A DNA stretch of 64,000 nucleotides from Bradyrhizobium sp. AUGA SZCCT0176. Its GTDB lineage: Bacteria > Pseudomonadota > Alphaproteobacteria > Rhizobiales > Xanthobacteraceae. The translations under genes were made by a program, and so were the position numbers. Numbering within the stretch: the stretch's first letter is position 1; the number at the start of each line of letters is the position of its first letter. The notes beneath the pieces are model-generated. The model saw only the letters and a program-made list of their open reading frames with translations. It did not search any database and had not been told where the DNA came from. Where the stretch lies: NCBI RefSeq assembly GCF_018130145.1, contig NZ_JAFCMB010000015.1, positions 89,832 to 153,831 of the forward strand, given 5' to 3'. Of this stretch, positions 50,895 through 59,286 are shown one piece after another.

Positions 50895-51569
50895 TTACCA
50901 ATCCATCGTCGCCCCGACCATCCGAGCCAATTCCGGATCGTCGAAGTTCGCGGCCGTCGTGACGGCGCCTGCCGCGACCATGTCAGCATGAGCAAGGCTC
51001 GTTCGAATCCCAATCGTCGCGATACCTGCCGCCGACGCCGACTGGATGCCGGAACGAGAATCCTCGAACGCAACGGACAGAGCGGCTGCGGCACCCACCG
51101 CGCGCAAGCCCTCCAGATACGGCATGGGATGCGGCTTGCCGTGGGCAAGTTCATCACCGATGACGAGCGCCTTGAACCGATCCGTGATCCCAAGTCCGGA
51201 GAGCAACATCTCGGCGTTCAGCCGCGGCGCGTTGGTCACCGCGACCATGGGGATGCCAGCGCGATCCGCGCGCGCAAGCAGCGCCAGCAGGCCGGGCAAT
51301 GGCTGGACTTTCCCGGCAACGAGCTTGCGGAAGGTTGCCTCCTTCTCGCCGATGATCGCCGTCTGGCGCGTCGGTGGTTCCTCGGCCAGAAACCGCGCGC
51401 TGATCGAGGCATTGGAGAAGCCCTGAAGCTCTCTGGTGAAGCGCGCGTGATCAAAGGTGTGACCGCGGGGACCCAGGACCCGATTGAACGCTTCCAGATG
51501 AAGCGCATCGGTGTCGGCCAGCGTGCCGTCGATGTCGAACAGCAGCGCTTTCCCTGATACTGGCGGCAT
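50895..51569 (-). CDS. HAD-superfamily hydrolase, phosphoglycolate-phosphatase/beta-PGM type
   Basis: In this 224-aa protein motif I is LLFDIDGTLADTDALH, motif II MVAVTNAPR, motif III GKPHPMPYLEGL and motif IV VAFEDSRSGIQSA. The helical cap between motifs I and II (about residues 15-85) is of the small C1 type. Such enzymes remove phosphate from sugar phosphates or phosphoglycolate. It lies between a sensor kinase and its probable response regulator, on the regulator's strand, and probably shares the regulator's transcript. Confidence 0.88.
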   Translation of the reverse strand: MPPVSGKALLFDIDGTLADTDALHLEAFNRVLGPRGHTFDHARFTRELQGFSNASISARFLAEEPPTRQTAIIGEKEATFRKLVAGKVQPLPGLLALLARADRAGIPMVAVTNAPRLNAEMLLSGLGITDRFKALVIGDELAHGKPHPMPYLEGLRAVGAAAALSVAFEDSRSGIQSASAAGIATIGIRTSLAHADMVAAGAVTTAANFDDPELARMVGATMDW

Positions 51570-51585
51570 TCGGATTGCTTTGCCG

Positions 51586-52260
51586 TTACGCCGTCGGCGT
51601 ACCCTGGCGCCACTGGCCGCCGGAGATTTTCGCGGCTGCGATCACGGCCTGGGTACGGCTTTCGACGCCGAGCTTCTGCAGGATCGCCGAGACATGCGCC
51701 TTGATGGTCGCTTCCGAGACGCCGAGTTCATAGGCGATCTGCTTGTTGAGCAGCCCCTCCGACAGCATCATCAGCACCCTCACCTGCTGCGGGGTCAGCG
51801 TCACCAGCCGGTCGCGCAGCCGCGTCATGTCCGGGTCGGCGGCGGAAGACAGGTCGGTGTCCTGCGGAACCCAGACGTCGCCTTCCATCACCTTCATGAT
51901 GGCGTCGCGCAGCGTCTCGACCCCGAAGCGCTTGGGAATGAAACCGGAGGCGCCGAAATCGAGCGACCGTCGGATGGTTCCGGCGTCGTCGCTGGCGGAG
52001 ACGATCACGACCGGAATCGCCGGATATTGCGCGCGAAGGTAAATCAGGCCGGAGAAGCCGGAGATCCCCGGCATGGTCAGATCGAGCAGGATCAGATCGA
52101 CGTCGGAGTCCCGCTCCAGCAGCGCCGTGAGGTCGTCGAACGAGCCCGCCTCGCTGATCACGGCCGAGCTGACGACACTCGCAACCGCTTGCCGCAGGGC
52201 GTCGCGGAACAGCGGGTGGTCATCGGCGATGACGAGATGGGTGCTGGCAACGGTCGTCAT
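51586..52260 (-). CDS. NarL/LuxR-family response regulator (CrbR/ErdR-like)
   Basis: The start MTTVASTHLVIADDHPLFRD gives 224 aa; the frame upstream of it lacks homology. The receiver domain has acidic pocket Asp13/Asp14 and the phospho-acceptor Asp60 in LILLDLTMPG. The C-terminal LuxR-type helix-turn-helix reads GLLNKQIAYELGVSEATIKA and HVSAILQKLGVESRTQA. This pattern resembles ErdR/CrbR, partners of SLC5-type hybrid kinases that switch on acetate or ethanol use. The hybrid kinase is only 0.7 kb away, in convergent orientation. Confidence 0.9.
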   Translation of the reverse strand: MTTVASTHLVIADDHPLFRDALRQAVASVVSSAVISEAGSFDDLTALLERDSDVDLILLDLTMPGISGFSGLIYLRAQYPAIPVVIVSASDDAGTIRRSLDFGASGFIPKRFGVETLRDAIMKVMEGDVWVPQDTDLSSAADPDMTRLRDRLVTLTPQQVRVLMMLSEGLLNKQIAYELGVSEATIKAHVSAILQKLGVESRTQAVIAAAKISGGQWRQGTPTA

Positions 52261-52588
52261 GATGTCTCGCAATCGGCTTGCGGTAAGCCCGTAATCGCTT
52301 TGTCTCCCGGCAGGCGGCCACGTGCAAGAGCGCAATCCTATCACGTCTGAAAGCAGTTAATCCGACCGCTTGTGCGCCGCAATAGTGCGGGTTGACCGAC
52401 CCGATCCGGGTCAGGATCGACGGTGCCGGGATGCCCGACGCCACTGTTGCAGCCGTGCAAAGGGCCAAAAGTCGTATTGGGGCAGGTTTCACGGGGATGT
52501 TACCGTAAGACGAAGCCCACAGCTCAATCCGGCCAAGTTCGGCGACGGGCGGACTTTGCATCAATAGATATTCAGGGGAGCGATCGAG

Positions 52589-54271
52589 ATGTCCACAATG
52601 GCTGCAACATCCACGCGAACGGGGGGAATGACGAAGGACGAACGTTTCGTCATTCTGGCTTCGTCACTCGGCACGGTTTTCGAATGGTATGATTTCTACC
52701 TGTTCGGTTCGCTTGCCAGCGTGATCGGCGCGCAATTCTTCGGCGTCATTGATCCCGCAACCAATCAGCCGATGTTCAACCAGGCCACCCGCGACATCTT
52801 CGCGCTGCTGGCGTTCGCCGCGGGCTTCATCGTCCGCCCGTTCGGCGCCATCGTGTTCGGCCGGGTCGGCGACATCGTCGGCCGCAAATACACCTTCCTC
52901 GTCACCATCCTGATCATGGGCCTGTCGACCTTCATCGTCGGCATCCTGCCCAATGCGGCGACCATCGGCATTGCAGCGCCGATCATCCTGATCGGGTTGC
53001 GCCTGCTGCAGGGCCTCGCGCTCGGCGGCGAATATGGCGGAGCGGCGACCTACGTGGCCGAACATGCCCCGATGGGCAAACGCGGCTATTACACCTCGTT
53101 CATCCAGACCACGGCAACGCTCGGCCTGTTCCTGTCGCTGCTGGTGATCCTGTTCACCCGTACCGCGCTGGGCGAGCCTGATTTCGCCGCATGGGGTTGG
53201 CGTATTCCGTTCCTGGTGTCGGTCTTGCTGCTCGGCATCTCGGTCTGGATCCGGCTTCGCCTGAACGAATCGCCGGTGTTCCAGAAGATGAAGGACGAGG
53301 GCAAGAGCTCAAAGGCTCCGCTGACCGAAGCCTTCGCCAACTGGAGCAATGCCAAGATCGTCATTATCGCGCTGGTCGGCGGCGTGATGGGCCAGGGCGT
53401 GGTCTGGTACACGGGCCAGTTCTACGCGCTGTTCTTCATGCAATCGATCCTCAAGGTCGACGGTTACACCGCCAACCTGCTGATCGCCTGGTCGTTGCTG
53501 TTCGGCACCGGCTTCTTCATCGTGTTCGGTGCGCTGTCCGACAAGATCGGCCGCAAGCCGATCATTCTGGCAGGCTGCCTGATCGCGGCGCTGACCTTCT
53601 TCCCGATCTTCAAGATGATCACCACCAACGCCAACCCGGCGCTGGAGAAAGCCATCGAGACGGTCAAGGTCGAGGTGGTCGCCGATCCCAAGGCCTGCGG
53701 CGACCTGTTCAACCCGGTCGGCACCCGCGTCTTCACCGCGCCTTGCGACACCGCCCGCGCCTATCTCGCCCAGCAGTCGGTCAAGTATACGACCCGCTAT
53801 GAAGGCACCGGCGTGAAGGTCGTCGTCAACGGCAAGGACGTGGCTTACACGGATGCCAAGACATCGAACCCGGCGGTGCTGGCGGCGGTGCAGGGCGCAG
53901 GCTATCCGAAGGCCGGCGACGCCCAGATCGTGAAGATGGCGCACCCGTTCGACATCTTCAAACCGCGGGTCGCGGCGGTGATTGGGCTGTTGTTCATCCT
54001 GGTGATCTTCGTCACCATGGTGTACGGGCCGATCGCGGCGATGCTGGTCGAACTGTTCCCGACCAAGATCCGCTACACCTCGATGTCGCTGCCCTACCAC
54101 ATCGGCAACGGCTGGTTCGGCGGTCTGTTGCCCGCGACCTCGTTCGCGATCGTGGCTTCGACCGGCGATATCTACGCAGGTCTCTGGTACCCGATCATCT
54201 TCGCATCGATCACCGCGGTCGTCGGCTTCTTCTTCCTGCCGGAAACCAAGGACGTCGACATCACGAAGTAA
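52589..54271 (+). CDS. MHS-family major facilitator transporter
   Basis: The 560-aa protein shows the MHS hallmarks: SSLGTVFEWYDFYLFGSLA, GRVGDIVGRKYTF and RLLQGLALGGEYGGAATYVAE. WGWRIPFLVSVLLLGISVWIR and GALSDKIGRKPIILAG follow. An extra ~110-residue soluble segment (about residues 350-455) with two cysteines lies between the later membrane helices, probably outside the membrane. MHS permeases carry organic acids or betaines by proton symport. Closeness to a CrbS/CrbR-like system suggests a carboxylate substrate such as acetate (inference). A terminator follows. Confidence 0.92.
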   Translation: MSTMAATSTRTGGMTKDERFVILASSLGTVFEWYDFYLFGSLASVIGAQFFGVIDPATNQPMFNQATRDIFALLAFAAGFIVRPFGAIVFGRVGDIVGRKYTFLVTILIMGLSTFIVGILPNAATIGIAAPIILIGLRLLQGLALGGEYGGAATYVAEHAPMGKRGYYTSFIQTTATLGLFLSLLVILFTRTALGEPDFAAWGWRIPFLVSVLLLGISVWIRLRLNESPVFQKMKDEGKSSKAPLTEAFANWSNAKIVIIALVGGVMGQGVVWYTGQFYALFFMQSILKVDGYTANLLIAWSLLFGTGFFIVFGALSDKIGRKPIILAGCLIAALTFFPIFKMITTNANPALEKAIETVKVEVVADPKACGDLFNPVGTRVFTAPCDTARAYLAQQSVKYTTRYEGTGVKVVVNGKDVAYTDAKTSNPAVLAAVQGAGYPKAGDAQIVKMAHPFDIFKPRVAAVIGLLFILVIFVTMVYGPIAAMLVELFPTKIRYTSMSLPYHIGNGWFGGLLPATSFAIVASTGDIYAGLWYPIIFASITAVVGFFFLPETKDVDITK

Positions 54272-54314
54272 CCCGGTTTCGTCCGTCGGGAAGCCGGCGG
54301 ACGATCACTACACG

Positions 54315-54346
54315 AACCGGCCGCGGAGCGATCCGCGGCCGGTTTT
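54315..54346 (+). terminator. Rho-independent terminator of the MHS transporter gene
   Basis: A perfect 13-bp stem, AACCGGCCGCGGA (54315-54327) with TCCGCGGCCGGTT (54332-54344), closes a GCGA loop and is followed by T residues. Confidence 0.93.
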
Positions 54347-54364
54347 ACTTTTGGCTGGCGCGAA

Positions 54365-54838
54365 TCAAGCCGTGACGCCGATAAACTGCAGCACGATCTC
54401 GCGCCGATGCGGCCGCGCCCGATGCTCGATCAGATAGATCCCCTGCCATGTTCCGAGCGCCAGCGCGCCGCGCAGCACCGGGACCTGCAGCGAGGTCGCG
54501 GTCAGCATGGTCTTGATGTGCGCGGGCATGTCATCAGGACCTTCGGTGTCATGGCGCCATCCGGCGTTTTCGGGCGCGGCCCGGTTCAGCGCCGTCAAGA
54601 GATCGCCCAGCACCGTCGGGTCGGCATTTTCCTGGATCGTCAGCGACGCCGAGGTGTGACGGATGAACAGCGTCACCGCCCCTTCGCGCGCGCCGGCCTC
54701 GCGCACGAATTTTGCGATCTCGGCCGTGAGGTCGGTAAAGCCCGGTCCCGGGGTTTGTACAGTCAGCAGCGAGGAGGCGACGCTCGTCGCGGTGACGCTG
54801 GAGGATGGCGTGCGGGACAGCGATTTGGATGATGTCAT
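54365..54838 (-). CDS. YjbQ family protein (secondary thiamine-phosphate synthase type)
   Basis: The start MTSSKSLSRTPSSSVTATSV gives 157 aa, slightly longer than the usual 140 by an N-terminal extension. The UPF0047/YjbQ motifs are present: REGAVTLFIRHTSASLTIQE, ENADPTVLGDLL and HIKTMLTATSLQVPVLRG; GTWQGIYLIEHRARPHRRE ends it. Members are trimeric beta-proteins; YjbQ shows weak thiamine-phosphate synthase activity, and the physiological role is unclear. It is monocistronic and is preceded upstream by a composite REP element. Confidence 0.92.
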   Translation of the reverse strand: MTSSKSLSRTPSSSVTATSVASSLLTVQTPGPGFTDLTAEIAKFVREAGAREGAVTLFIRHTSASLTIQENADPTVLGDLLTALNRAAPENAGWRHDTEGPDDMPAHIKTMLTATSLQVPVLRGALALGTWQGIYLIEHRARPHRREIVLQFIGVTA

Positions 54839-54854
54839 GAGAACCAATCTCTCC

Positions 54855-54997
54855 GTCGTCCCGGCCTTGAGCTCAGATGCGCAATTGCGCATCGGGGGAC
54901 CCATACGCCGCGGCCGTGCTGATGAAAGGCAGTGGTCGACGACTTCCTCGAACAACAACGCCCTGTGGTTATGGGTCCCGGCCTACGCCGGGACGAC
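54855..54997. repeat. Composite REP element, GTCGTCCC family (copy 2)
   Basis: The ends GTCGTCCCGGCCTTGA and CCTACGCCGGGACGAC are complementary over 10 bp. Inside are CCCATACGCCGCGGC and TATGGGTCCC, and an ATGCGCAATTGCGCAT palindrome. Related elements are at 28027-28213 and 63578-63697. Confidence 0.85.
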
Positions 54998-55015
54998 ATA
55001 TGGAAAGAGCACGGC

Positions 55016-55576
55016 TCAAATCCTGCCGTTGACGTCCTTCTGCACGCGGTTGGCCATCTCGATCAACCGCCGCCAGGCCCGCTCCAGGAACGACATCATG
55101 CGATCCATGTCGCGATCGCTCGGCAGTGGAATTTCGATCTTGCGTTCGCCCTCGGCGATCTTTGGGTCGTTCTTGGGGTCGTTCTTGGGCTCGTTCTTCT
55201 TCAGCGAGTCGGATTTCGGCATCGGCTCTTCGATCTTGCCGGCAACGGTTGGTTCGCGCGAAGCAAGGTCCTTCCTGAGTTTTTCGTTGTCGGCCTGCAG
55301 CCGGCCGATCTCCGTATCCAGCGCCGCACGCTCGTCGGGCACTGCGTAACAGGCCCAGCCCGCGCCCGAATTGCTGCAGGTCGAAATCGCGCCAGTTCGG
55401 GTATCGAGCCGCAGCACGCCATCCGGCGTCGAGGACAGCGCATAACGGCCGTTCTCGGTATCCGGCATTGCCTTCGGAGGCGCGGCGCTGGCGCCGGCAA
55501 CACCCAGCGCCAGCACGGCAACAACGGAGAGAAACGATCTGCAATGAGACATTCTGGAGGACGACGCTGTGCTCAT
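55016..55576 (-). CDS. Secreted protein with C-terminal coiled coil, unknown
   Basis: The 186-aa protein has a signal peptide (hydrophobic SFLSVVAVLALGVAGASAAP). A short domain follows with two cysteines (STCSNSGAGWACYAVPDERA), typical of a conserved rhizobial family. Then comes a coiled-coil segment (about residues 85-110) and a Lys/Pro/Asn repeat (KNEPKNDPKNDPK), then a helix FLERAWRRLIEMANRVQKD. A start 8 residues later is possible. It is divergent from nothing and lies 80 bp from the isomerase gene on the same strand. Function unknown. Confidence 0.78.
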   Translation of the reverse strand: MSTASSSRMSHCRSFLSVVAVLALGVAGASAAPPKAMPDTENGRYALSSTPDGVLRLDTRTGAISTCSNSGAGWACYAVPDERAALDTEIGRLQADNEKLRKDLASREPTVAGKIEEPMPKSDSLKKNEPKNDPKNDPKIAEGERKIEIPLPSDRDMDRMMSFLERAWRRLIEMANRVQKDVNGRI

Positions 55577-55655
55577 GGGCTTGCTCCGCCTTAAGGACAG
55601 TACCGGTTTCCTCAACCGCCAGGGCGCACACAAAGACGCATCACGCAACGCCTCT

Positions 55656-56291
55656 TCACGCAACACCCTGGACCTTTGAGCTATAGGCCGCGCGGCCGGA
55701 CTTCAACGCGTCTCCCAGCAATTCTATCCGGTCCTGTCCCCAGAACACTTCGCCATCCAGCACATAGACCGGCGAGCCGAACACGTCGGCCGCCAGCGCA
55801 TCCTGGCGATTCTGCTCATAGGCCGTGCTGATCGCCTCGGCGGCGGATCGCTCCACCAATTGCTTGCCGGGCAGCCCGGATTCGTCGGCCAGTTGCGCAA
55901 TCGTCGCGGGATCGGCCAGATTGAGCTGATCCTCCCACACGCCGGCAAAGCCCCGCCGCAGAAACCGTTCGGGATCGAGCCCGGCCTCGATCGCCGCGAT
56001 CACGACGCCGTCGGCGAGCCGTGCGTTGAAGGGCCAATTCGCGGGTTGAAGATGGAATTTCAGGCCGCGCTTGTCGCGCCAGCGCTGCAGCTCGACCATC
56101 CGGTAGCGCTGCCGTACCGGATGGCGTTTCATCAGTGGCAACCCGCCGGTTTCCGAGAACAGATCGACCAGCACCACGGGCTTGTGATTTACCTTGAGAT
56201 CGTAGGTACTTACGAGATCGCTAAACGGCCCATGGCCGATATAGGCCCACGGCGATTGAAACGAGAAATAGTAATCGACCTGGCGCGGCAT
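55656..56291 (-). CDS. 2-hydroxychromene-2-carboxylate isomerase family (DsbA-like fold)
   Basis: The 211-aa protein starts MPRQVDYYFSFQSPWAYIGH, where the serine takes the place of the DsbA cysteine and binds glutathione. PANWPFNARLADGVVIAAIE and FGSPVYVLDGEVFWGQDRIE are the other kappa-class GST-like motifs. Family members isomerise cis-hydroxychromene compounds in naphthalene catabolism, but many are of unknown role, as here where no ring-cleavage genes are present. It is divergent from the ATP synthase operon. Confidence 0.92.
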   Translation of the reverse strand: MPRQVDYYFSFQSPWAYIGHGPFSDLVSTYDLKVNHKPVVLVDLFSETGGLPLMKRHPVRQRYRMVELQRWRDKRGLKFHLQPANWPFNARLADGVVIAAIEAGLDPERFLRRGFAGVWEDQLNLADPATIAQLADESGLPGKQLVERSAAEAISTAYEQNRQDALAADVFGSPVYVLDGEVFWGQDRIELLGDALKSGRAAYSSKVQGVA

Positions 56292-56630
56292 GCGGGCTCC
56301 GGGAACGGCTGATGATAGGCGCTAGCGGCATCCCAACAGGTCAGCCGAATCGGCGCAAGATCGCCCCTTGCCGCGCCATGGCCTTTTGTTCGAGCGGATT
56401 TTCTTGACGCGAACCAGCCTCTGCTTCGCTTCAAAACGCTTTTGCTGCTGCACTGCGATGACGGGTCCACAGGGTCGTGGAATATCTCTAAATAAATTCA
56501 GTGAAATCAATGCACTAACTGGTTACGGCGCAATCTTGACTTGATTAGACGCGGTAAGTATGGTCCGCGCGGCTTTTAAGGGTGACGGGCGTAATTTCCA
56601 TCAACCGCAGCATCGTTTAATGTCTTGGGC
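56292..56630. other. Gene-free stretch upstream of the F0 operon
   Basis: It contains a partial family-A repeat (56381-56443, with TTTTCTTGACGCGAACCAG) and then an AT-rich segment (56470-56560) with a candidate promoter. No gene is visible. Confidence 0.65.
56536..56564 (+). promoter_or_regulatory. Candidate sigma-70 promoter of the F0 ATP synthase operon
   Basis: TTGACT (56536-56541) and TATGGT (56559-56564) are 17 bp apart, about 67 bp before the atpI start, in the only AT-rich part of the gap. The -10 element is a weak match. Confidence 0.35.
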
Positions 56631-57002
56631 ATGGCCGAAGACAAAAGCGACAACGCAGGTGGAAATCGCGATCAATCGTCGTCCGATGAAGCTGCGCTTT
56701 CCGCAAGGCTCGGAAGTCTCGATCACCGGTTGTCCGAAATTCGTGACAGCCGAAAAATCAGGACTGATCAACCCGGTACTGAAAGCGGCGACAGGGCGGC
56801 CAGAGCTTCGGCGATGGCGCTTGGTTTCCGTCTTTCCTCGGAGTTGGTTGCGGGCGTTGCCGTCGGGGCAGGGATTGGCTGGGGTTTCGACTGGTTGTTG
56901 TCGACATCGCCGTTCGGTTTCATCGTGTTTTTGCTGCTCGGCTTCGTCGCCGGCGTGGTCAACGTGGTGAGATACGCGGGCGTAGCCTCGGGCAAACGCT
57001 GA
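56631..57002 (+). CDS. atpI: ATP synthase-associated protein AtpI
   Basis: In the 123-aa protein the start MAEDKSDNAGGNRD is chosen over the TTG two codons before. A charged N-terminal half (about 60 residues) is followed by two membrane helices: SSELVAGVAVGAGIGWGFDW and FIVFLLLGFVAGVVNVVR. AtpI helps in assembling the c-ring and in magnesium handling. It opens the F0 cluster, 73 bp before atpB, as in other alphaproteobacteria. Confidence 0.9.
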   Translation: MAEDKSDNAGGNRDQSSSDEAALSARLGSLDHRLSEIRDSRKIRTDQPGTESGDRAARASAMALGFRLSSELVAGVAVGAGIGWGFDWLLSTSPFGFIVFLLLGFVAGVVNVVRYAGVASGKR

Positions 57003-57075
57003 GCGCCGACGGGAAGTCACGACATTTGAAATTCGATTGCCGGCAAGCTAGGCCGGCGGACCAAGGCCCGCGCGG

Positions 57076-57825
57076 ATGAAAATCGACCCGATTCATCAGT
57101 TCAACATCGAGCCCCTCTTCACGATCGGCCATATCGGCAATCAGACGATCGCCTTCACCAACTCGTCGCTCTACATGTTCATCGCGGTGGCGCTGACGGC
57201 GGTGCTGATGCTGGGTGGCGGGCGGCAGCTGGTTCCCGGCCGTTTCCAGTCGGTCGCCGAAATCTCCTACGAGTTCGTCGCCAGCACCATTCGCAGCACT
57301 GCCGGCTCGGAAGGCATGAAGTTCTTCCCGCTGATCTTCACGCTGTTCATGTTCATCTGCGTCTCGAACCTCGTCGGCATCATTCCCTACACGTTCACGA
57401 TTTCGAGCCACATCATCGTGACCGCCGCGCTGGCGTTCCTGGTGTTCTTCACCGTGCTGTTCTACGGCATCTACAAGAACGGCCTCAAGTTCTTCAAGAT
57501 TTTCGTACCCTCCGGCGTTCCGATCTACATCCTGCCGCTGGTCATGTTCATCGAAATCCTGTCGTTCTTCCTGCGGCCGGTTTCGCACAGCGTGCGTCTG
57601 TTCGCCAACATGCTGGCCGGGCACATCGCGCTGAAAGTGTTCGCGGGCTTCGTCGCGATGCTCGGCGTCTCGCTGGGCGCGGTCGGCTGGATCGGCGGCA
57701 TCCTGCCGCTGGCGCTCACCGTCGCATTGACCGCGCTGGAACTGCTGGTCGCGTTCCTGCAGGCCTACGTGTTCGCGATCCTCACCTGCATCTACCTCAA
57801 CGACGCCATTCATCCGGGACACTAA
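57076..57825 (+). CDS. atpB: ATP synthase F0 subunit a
   Basis: The 249-aa protein has five or six membrane helices. The essential arginine lies in FLRPVSHSVRLFANMLAGHI. The N-terminal signature MKIDPIHQFNIEPLF and the C-terminal AFLQAYVFAILTCIYLNDAI are standard. Subunit a forms the proton half-channels facing the c-ring. It is followed by atpE after 57 bp with a strong ribosome-binding site (AAGGAG). Confidence 0.97.
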   Translation: MKIDPIHQFNIEPLFTIGHIGNQTIAFTNSSLYMFIAVALTAVLMLGGGRQLVPGRFQSVAEISYEFVASTIRSTAGSEGMKFFPLIFTLFMFICVSNLVGIIPYTFTISSHIIVTAALAFLVFFTVLFYGIYKNGLKFFKIFVPSGVPIYILPLVMFIEILSFFLRPVSHSVRLFANMLAGHIALKVFAGFVAMLGVSLGAVGWIGGILPLALTVALTALELLVAFLQAYVFAILTCIYLNDAIHPGH

Positions 57826-57882
57826 GCGGTCCGGAGAATTCCCACCCACAACTTCGTCTATCCCTCTAAGGAGCTCAAGAAA

Positions 57883-58113
57883 ATGGAAGCATCAGCAGCA
57901 AAACTCATCGGCGCGGGCATCGCATGCATCGGCATGGGCGGCGCGGGCGTCGGCGTGGGCATCATCTTCGGCAACTACCTCGCCGCAGCGGTGCGCAATC
58001 CTTCCGCAGCCCAGGGCCAGTTCGGCAACCTGATCTTCGGCTTCGCCGTGACCGAAGCGCTCGGCATTTTCTCGCTGCTGATCGCGCTGCTGCTGCTGTT
58101 CGTTCCGCTCTGA
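57883..58113 (+). CDS. atpE: ATP synthase F0 subunit c
   Basis: The 76-aa hairpin protein has two helices. The first contains GAGIACIGMGGAGVGVGI with the glycine packing motif, then RNPSAAQGQ in the polar loop. The second, FGFAVTEALGIFSLLIALLL, carries the proton-carrying glutamate in TEALGIF. About ten or more copies form the rotating ring. The strong ribosome-binding site agrees with the need for many copies. Confidence 0.97.
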   Translation: MEASAAKLIGAGIACIGMGGAGVGVGIIFGNYLAAAVRNPSAAQGQFGNLIFGFAVTEALGIFSLLIALLLLFVPL

Positions 58114-58170
58114 GCTGCACCTTCCCGCGCCGCCCTCCGGCGGCGCGCATGACAGCAACAGGAGTACCCC

Positions 58171-58743
58171 GTGGCTGAAAAGAGTCAGGGCGCCCCCGCC
58201 AAGGGCCAGAAGACCGGCGCCCACACCGAAGCCGATGGTGGCCATCACGGCGGAGGATTTCCTCCGTTCGAGTCGAGCACCTTCGCTTCGCAGCTGGTGT
58301 CGCTGGTCATCGCGTTCGTCGCGCTTTACCTGATCGTGTCGCGCATTGCGCTGCCGCGCGTCGGCGGCGTGATCGATGCACGTCAGAATGCGATCGAAGG
58401 CGATCTGGCCGCAGCGCAGAAGCTGAAGGACGAGTCGGCCGCGGCGCTGAAGGCGTATGAAGCCGACCTGGCTTCGGCGCGCTCCCGCGCCCAGGCCATC
58501 GGCGCCGAGACCCGCGAGAAGCTGAACGCGGCCTCGGAAGCCGAGCGCAAGACGCTGGAAGACCAGCTCTCCGCCAAGCTCGCCCAGGCCGAGAAAACCA
58601 TCGCGGCAACGCGCGAGACCGCCATGAGCAACGTCCGTGGCATTGCCGCGGATGCGGCCGGCGCGATCGTGCAGCGGCTGACCGGCGTGCTGCCCGACGG
58701 CGGCGCGGTGAACAGCGCCGTCGATGCTTCGTTGAAGGGATAG
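58171..58743 (+). CDS. atpG: ATP synthase F0 subunit b'
   Basis: The 190-aa protein starts at a GTG (VAEKSQGAPAKGQKTG). One membrane helix (about residues 48-68; LVSLVIAFVALYLIVSRIAL) follows a His-rich N-terminus (DGGHHGGGFPP). A long Ala/Glu-rich helix to the end forms the peripheral stalk. It pairs with subunit b. The duplicated b/b' arrangement is typical of alphaproteobacteria and photosynthetic bacteria. Its stop directly abuts the next start. Confidence 0.95.
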   Translation: MAEKSQGAPAKGQKTGAHTEADGGHHGGGFPPFESSTFASQLVSLVIAFVALYLIVSRIALPRVGGVIDARQNAIEGDLAAAQKLKDESAAALKAYEADLASARSRAQAIGAETREKLNAASEAERKTLEDQLSAKLAQAEKTIAATRETAMSNVRGIAADAAGAIVQRLTGVLPDGGAVNSAVDASLKG

Positions 58744-59232
58744 ATGATGTTCGCCCTGCCAGAAACCTGGGTTGCCATTGCGTTCGTCATCCTGATGGCG
58801 CTGTTTGCCTATCTCGGCATCCATCGCACGGTGTTCAAGGCGCTCGACCATCGCGCCGAACGCATCAAGGCCGAACTCGACGACGCCCGCCGCCTGAAGG
58901 ACGAGGCCGCCGCATTGCTCGCGGAATACAAGACCAAGCGCAGCAGCGCCGAGCGTGAGGCCGAGGAAATCATCTCCAACGCCAAGGCCGAAGCCGAGCG
59001 GATCGCGGTCGAAGCCAAGGCCAAGATGGAAGACTTCGTCGCCCGCCGCACCAAGACCGCCGAGAGCAAGATCGCCCTCGCCGAAGCACAGGCGCTCGCC
59101 GACGTCCGTTCCGCCGCGGCCAATGCCGCAGTCGCCGCAGCGTCGACCATCCTGTCGCAGTCGGTGAAGGGCTCGGTGGCCGATGACCTGATGGCCAAGG
59201 GTATCGCCGAGGTTCGCGCCAAGCTGAACTGA
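58744..59232 (+). CDS. atpF: ATP synthase F0 subunit b
   Basis: The 162-aa protein has a single N-terminal membrane helix (TWVAIAFVILMALFAYLGI). A helical stalk follows, starting DHRAERIKAELDDARRLKDE and ending KGIAEVRAKL. The start is the first of two adjacent ATGs directly after the b' stop, so translation is coupled. With b' it makes the stator that holds F1 against rotation. The F1 genes are not in this window. A strong terminator ends the operon. Confidence 0.96.
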   Translation: MMFALPETWVAIAFVILMALFAYLGIHRTVFKALDHRAERIKAELDDARRLKDEAAALLAEYKTKRSSAEREAEEIISNAKAEAERIAVEAKAKMEDFVARRTKTAESKIALAEAQALADVRSAAANAAVAAASTILSQSVKGSVADDLMAKGIAEVRAKLN

Positions 59233-59257
59233 GCGGTTTCAAATCAAGAGACGGAAG

Positions 59258-59286
59258 CCGGCGCGATCATTTCGCGCCGGTTTTTT
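59258..59286 (+). terminator. Rho-independent terminator of the F0 operon
   Basis: A perfect 9-bp stem, CCGGCGCGA (59258-59266) with TCGCGCCGG (59272-59280), is followed by TTTTTT. It reaches the stop codon of the convergent gene at 59285. Confidence 0.95.
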
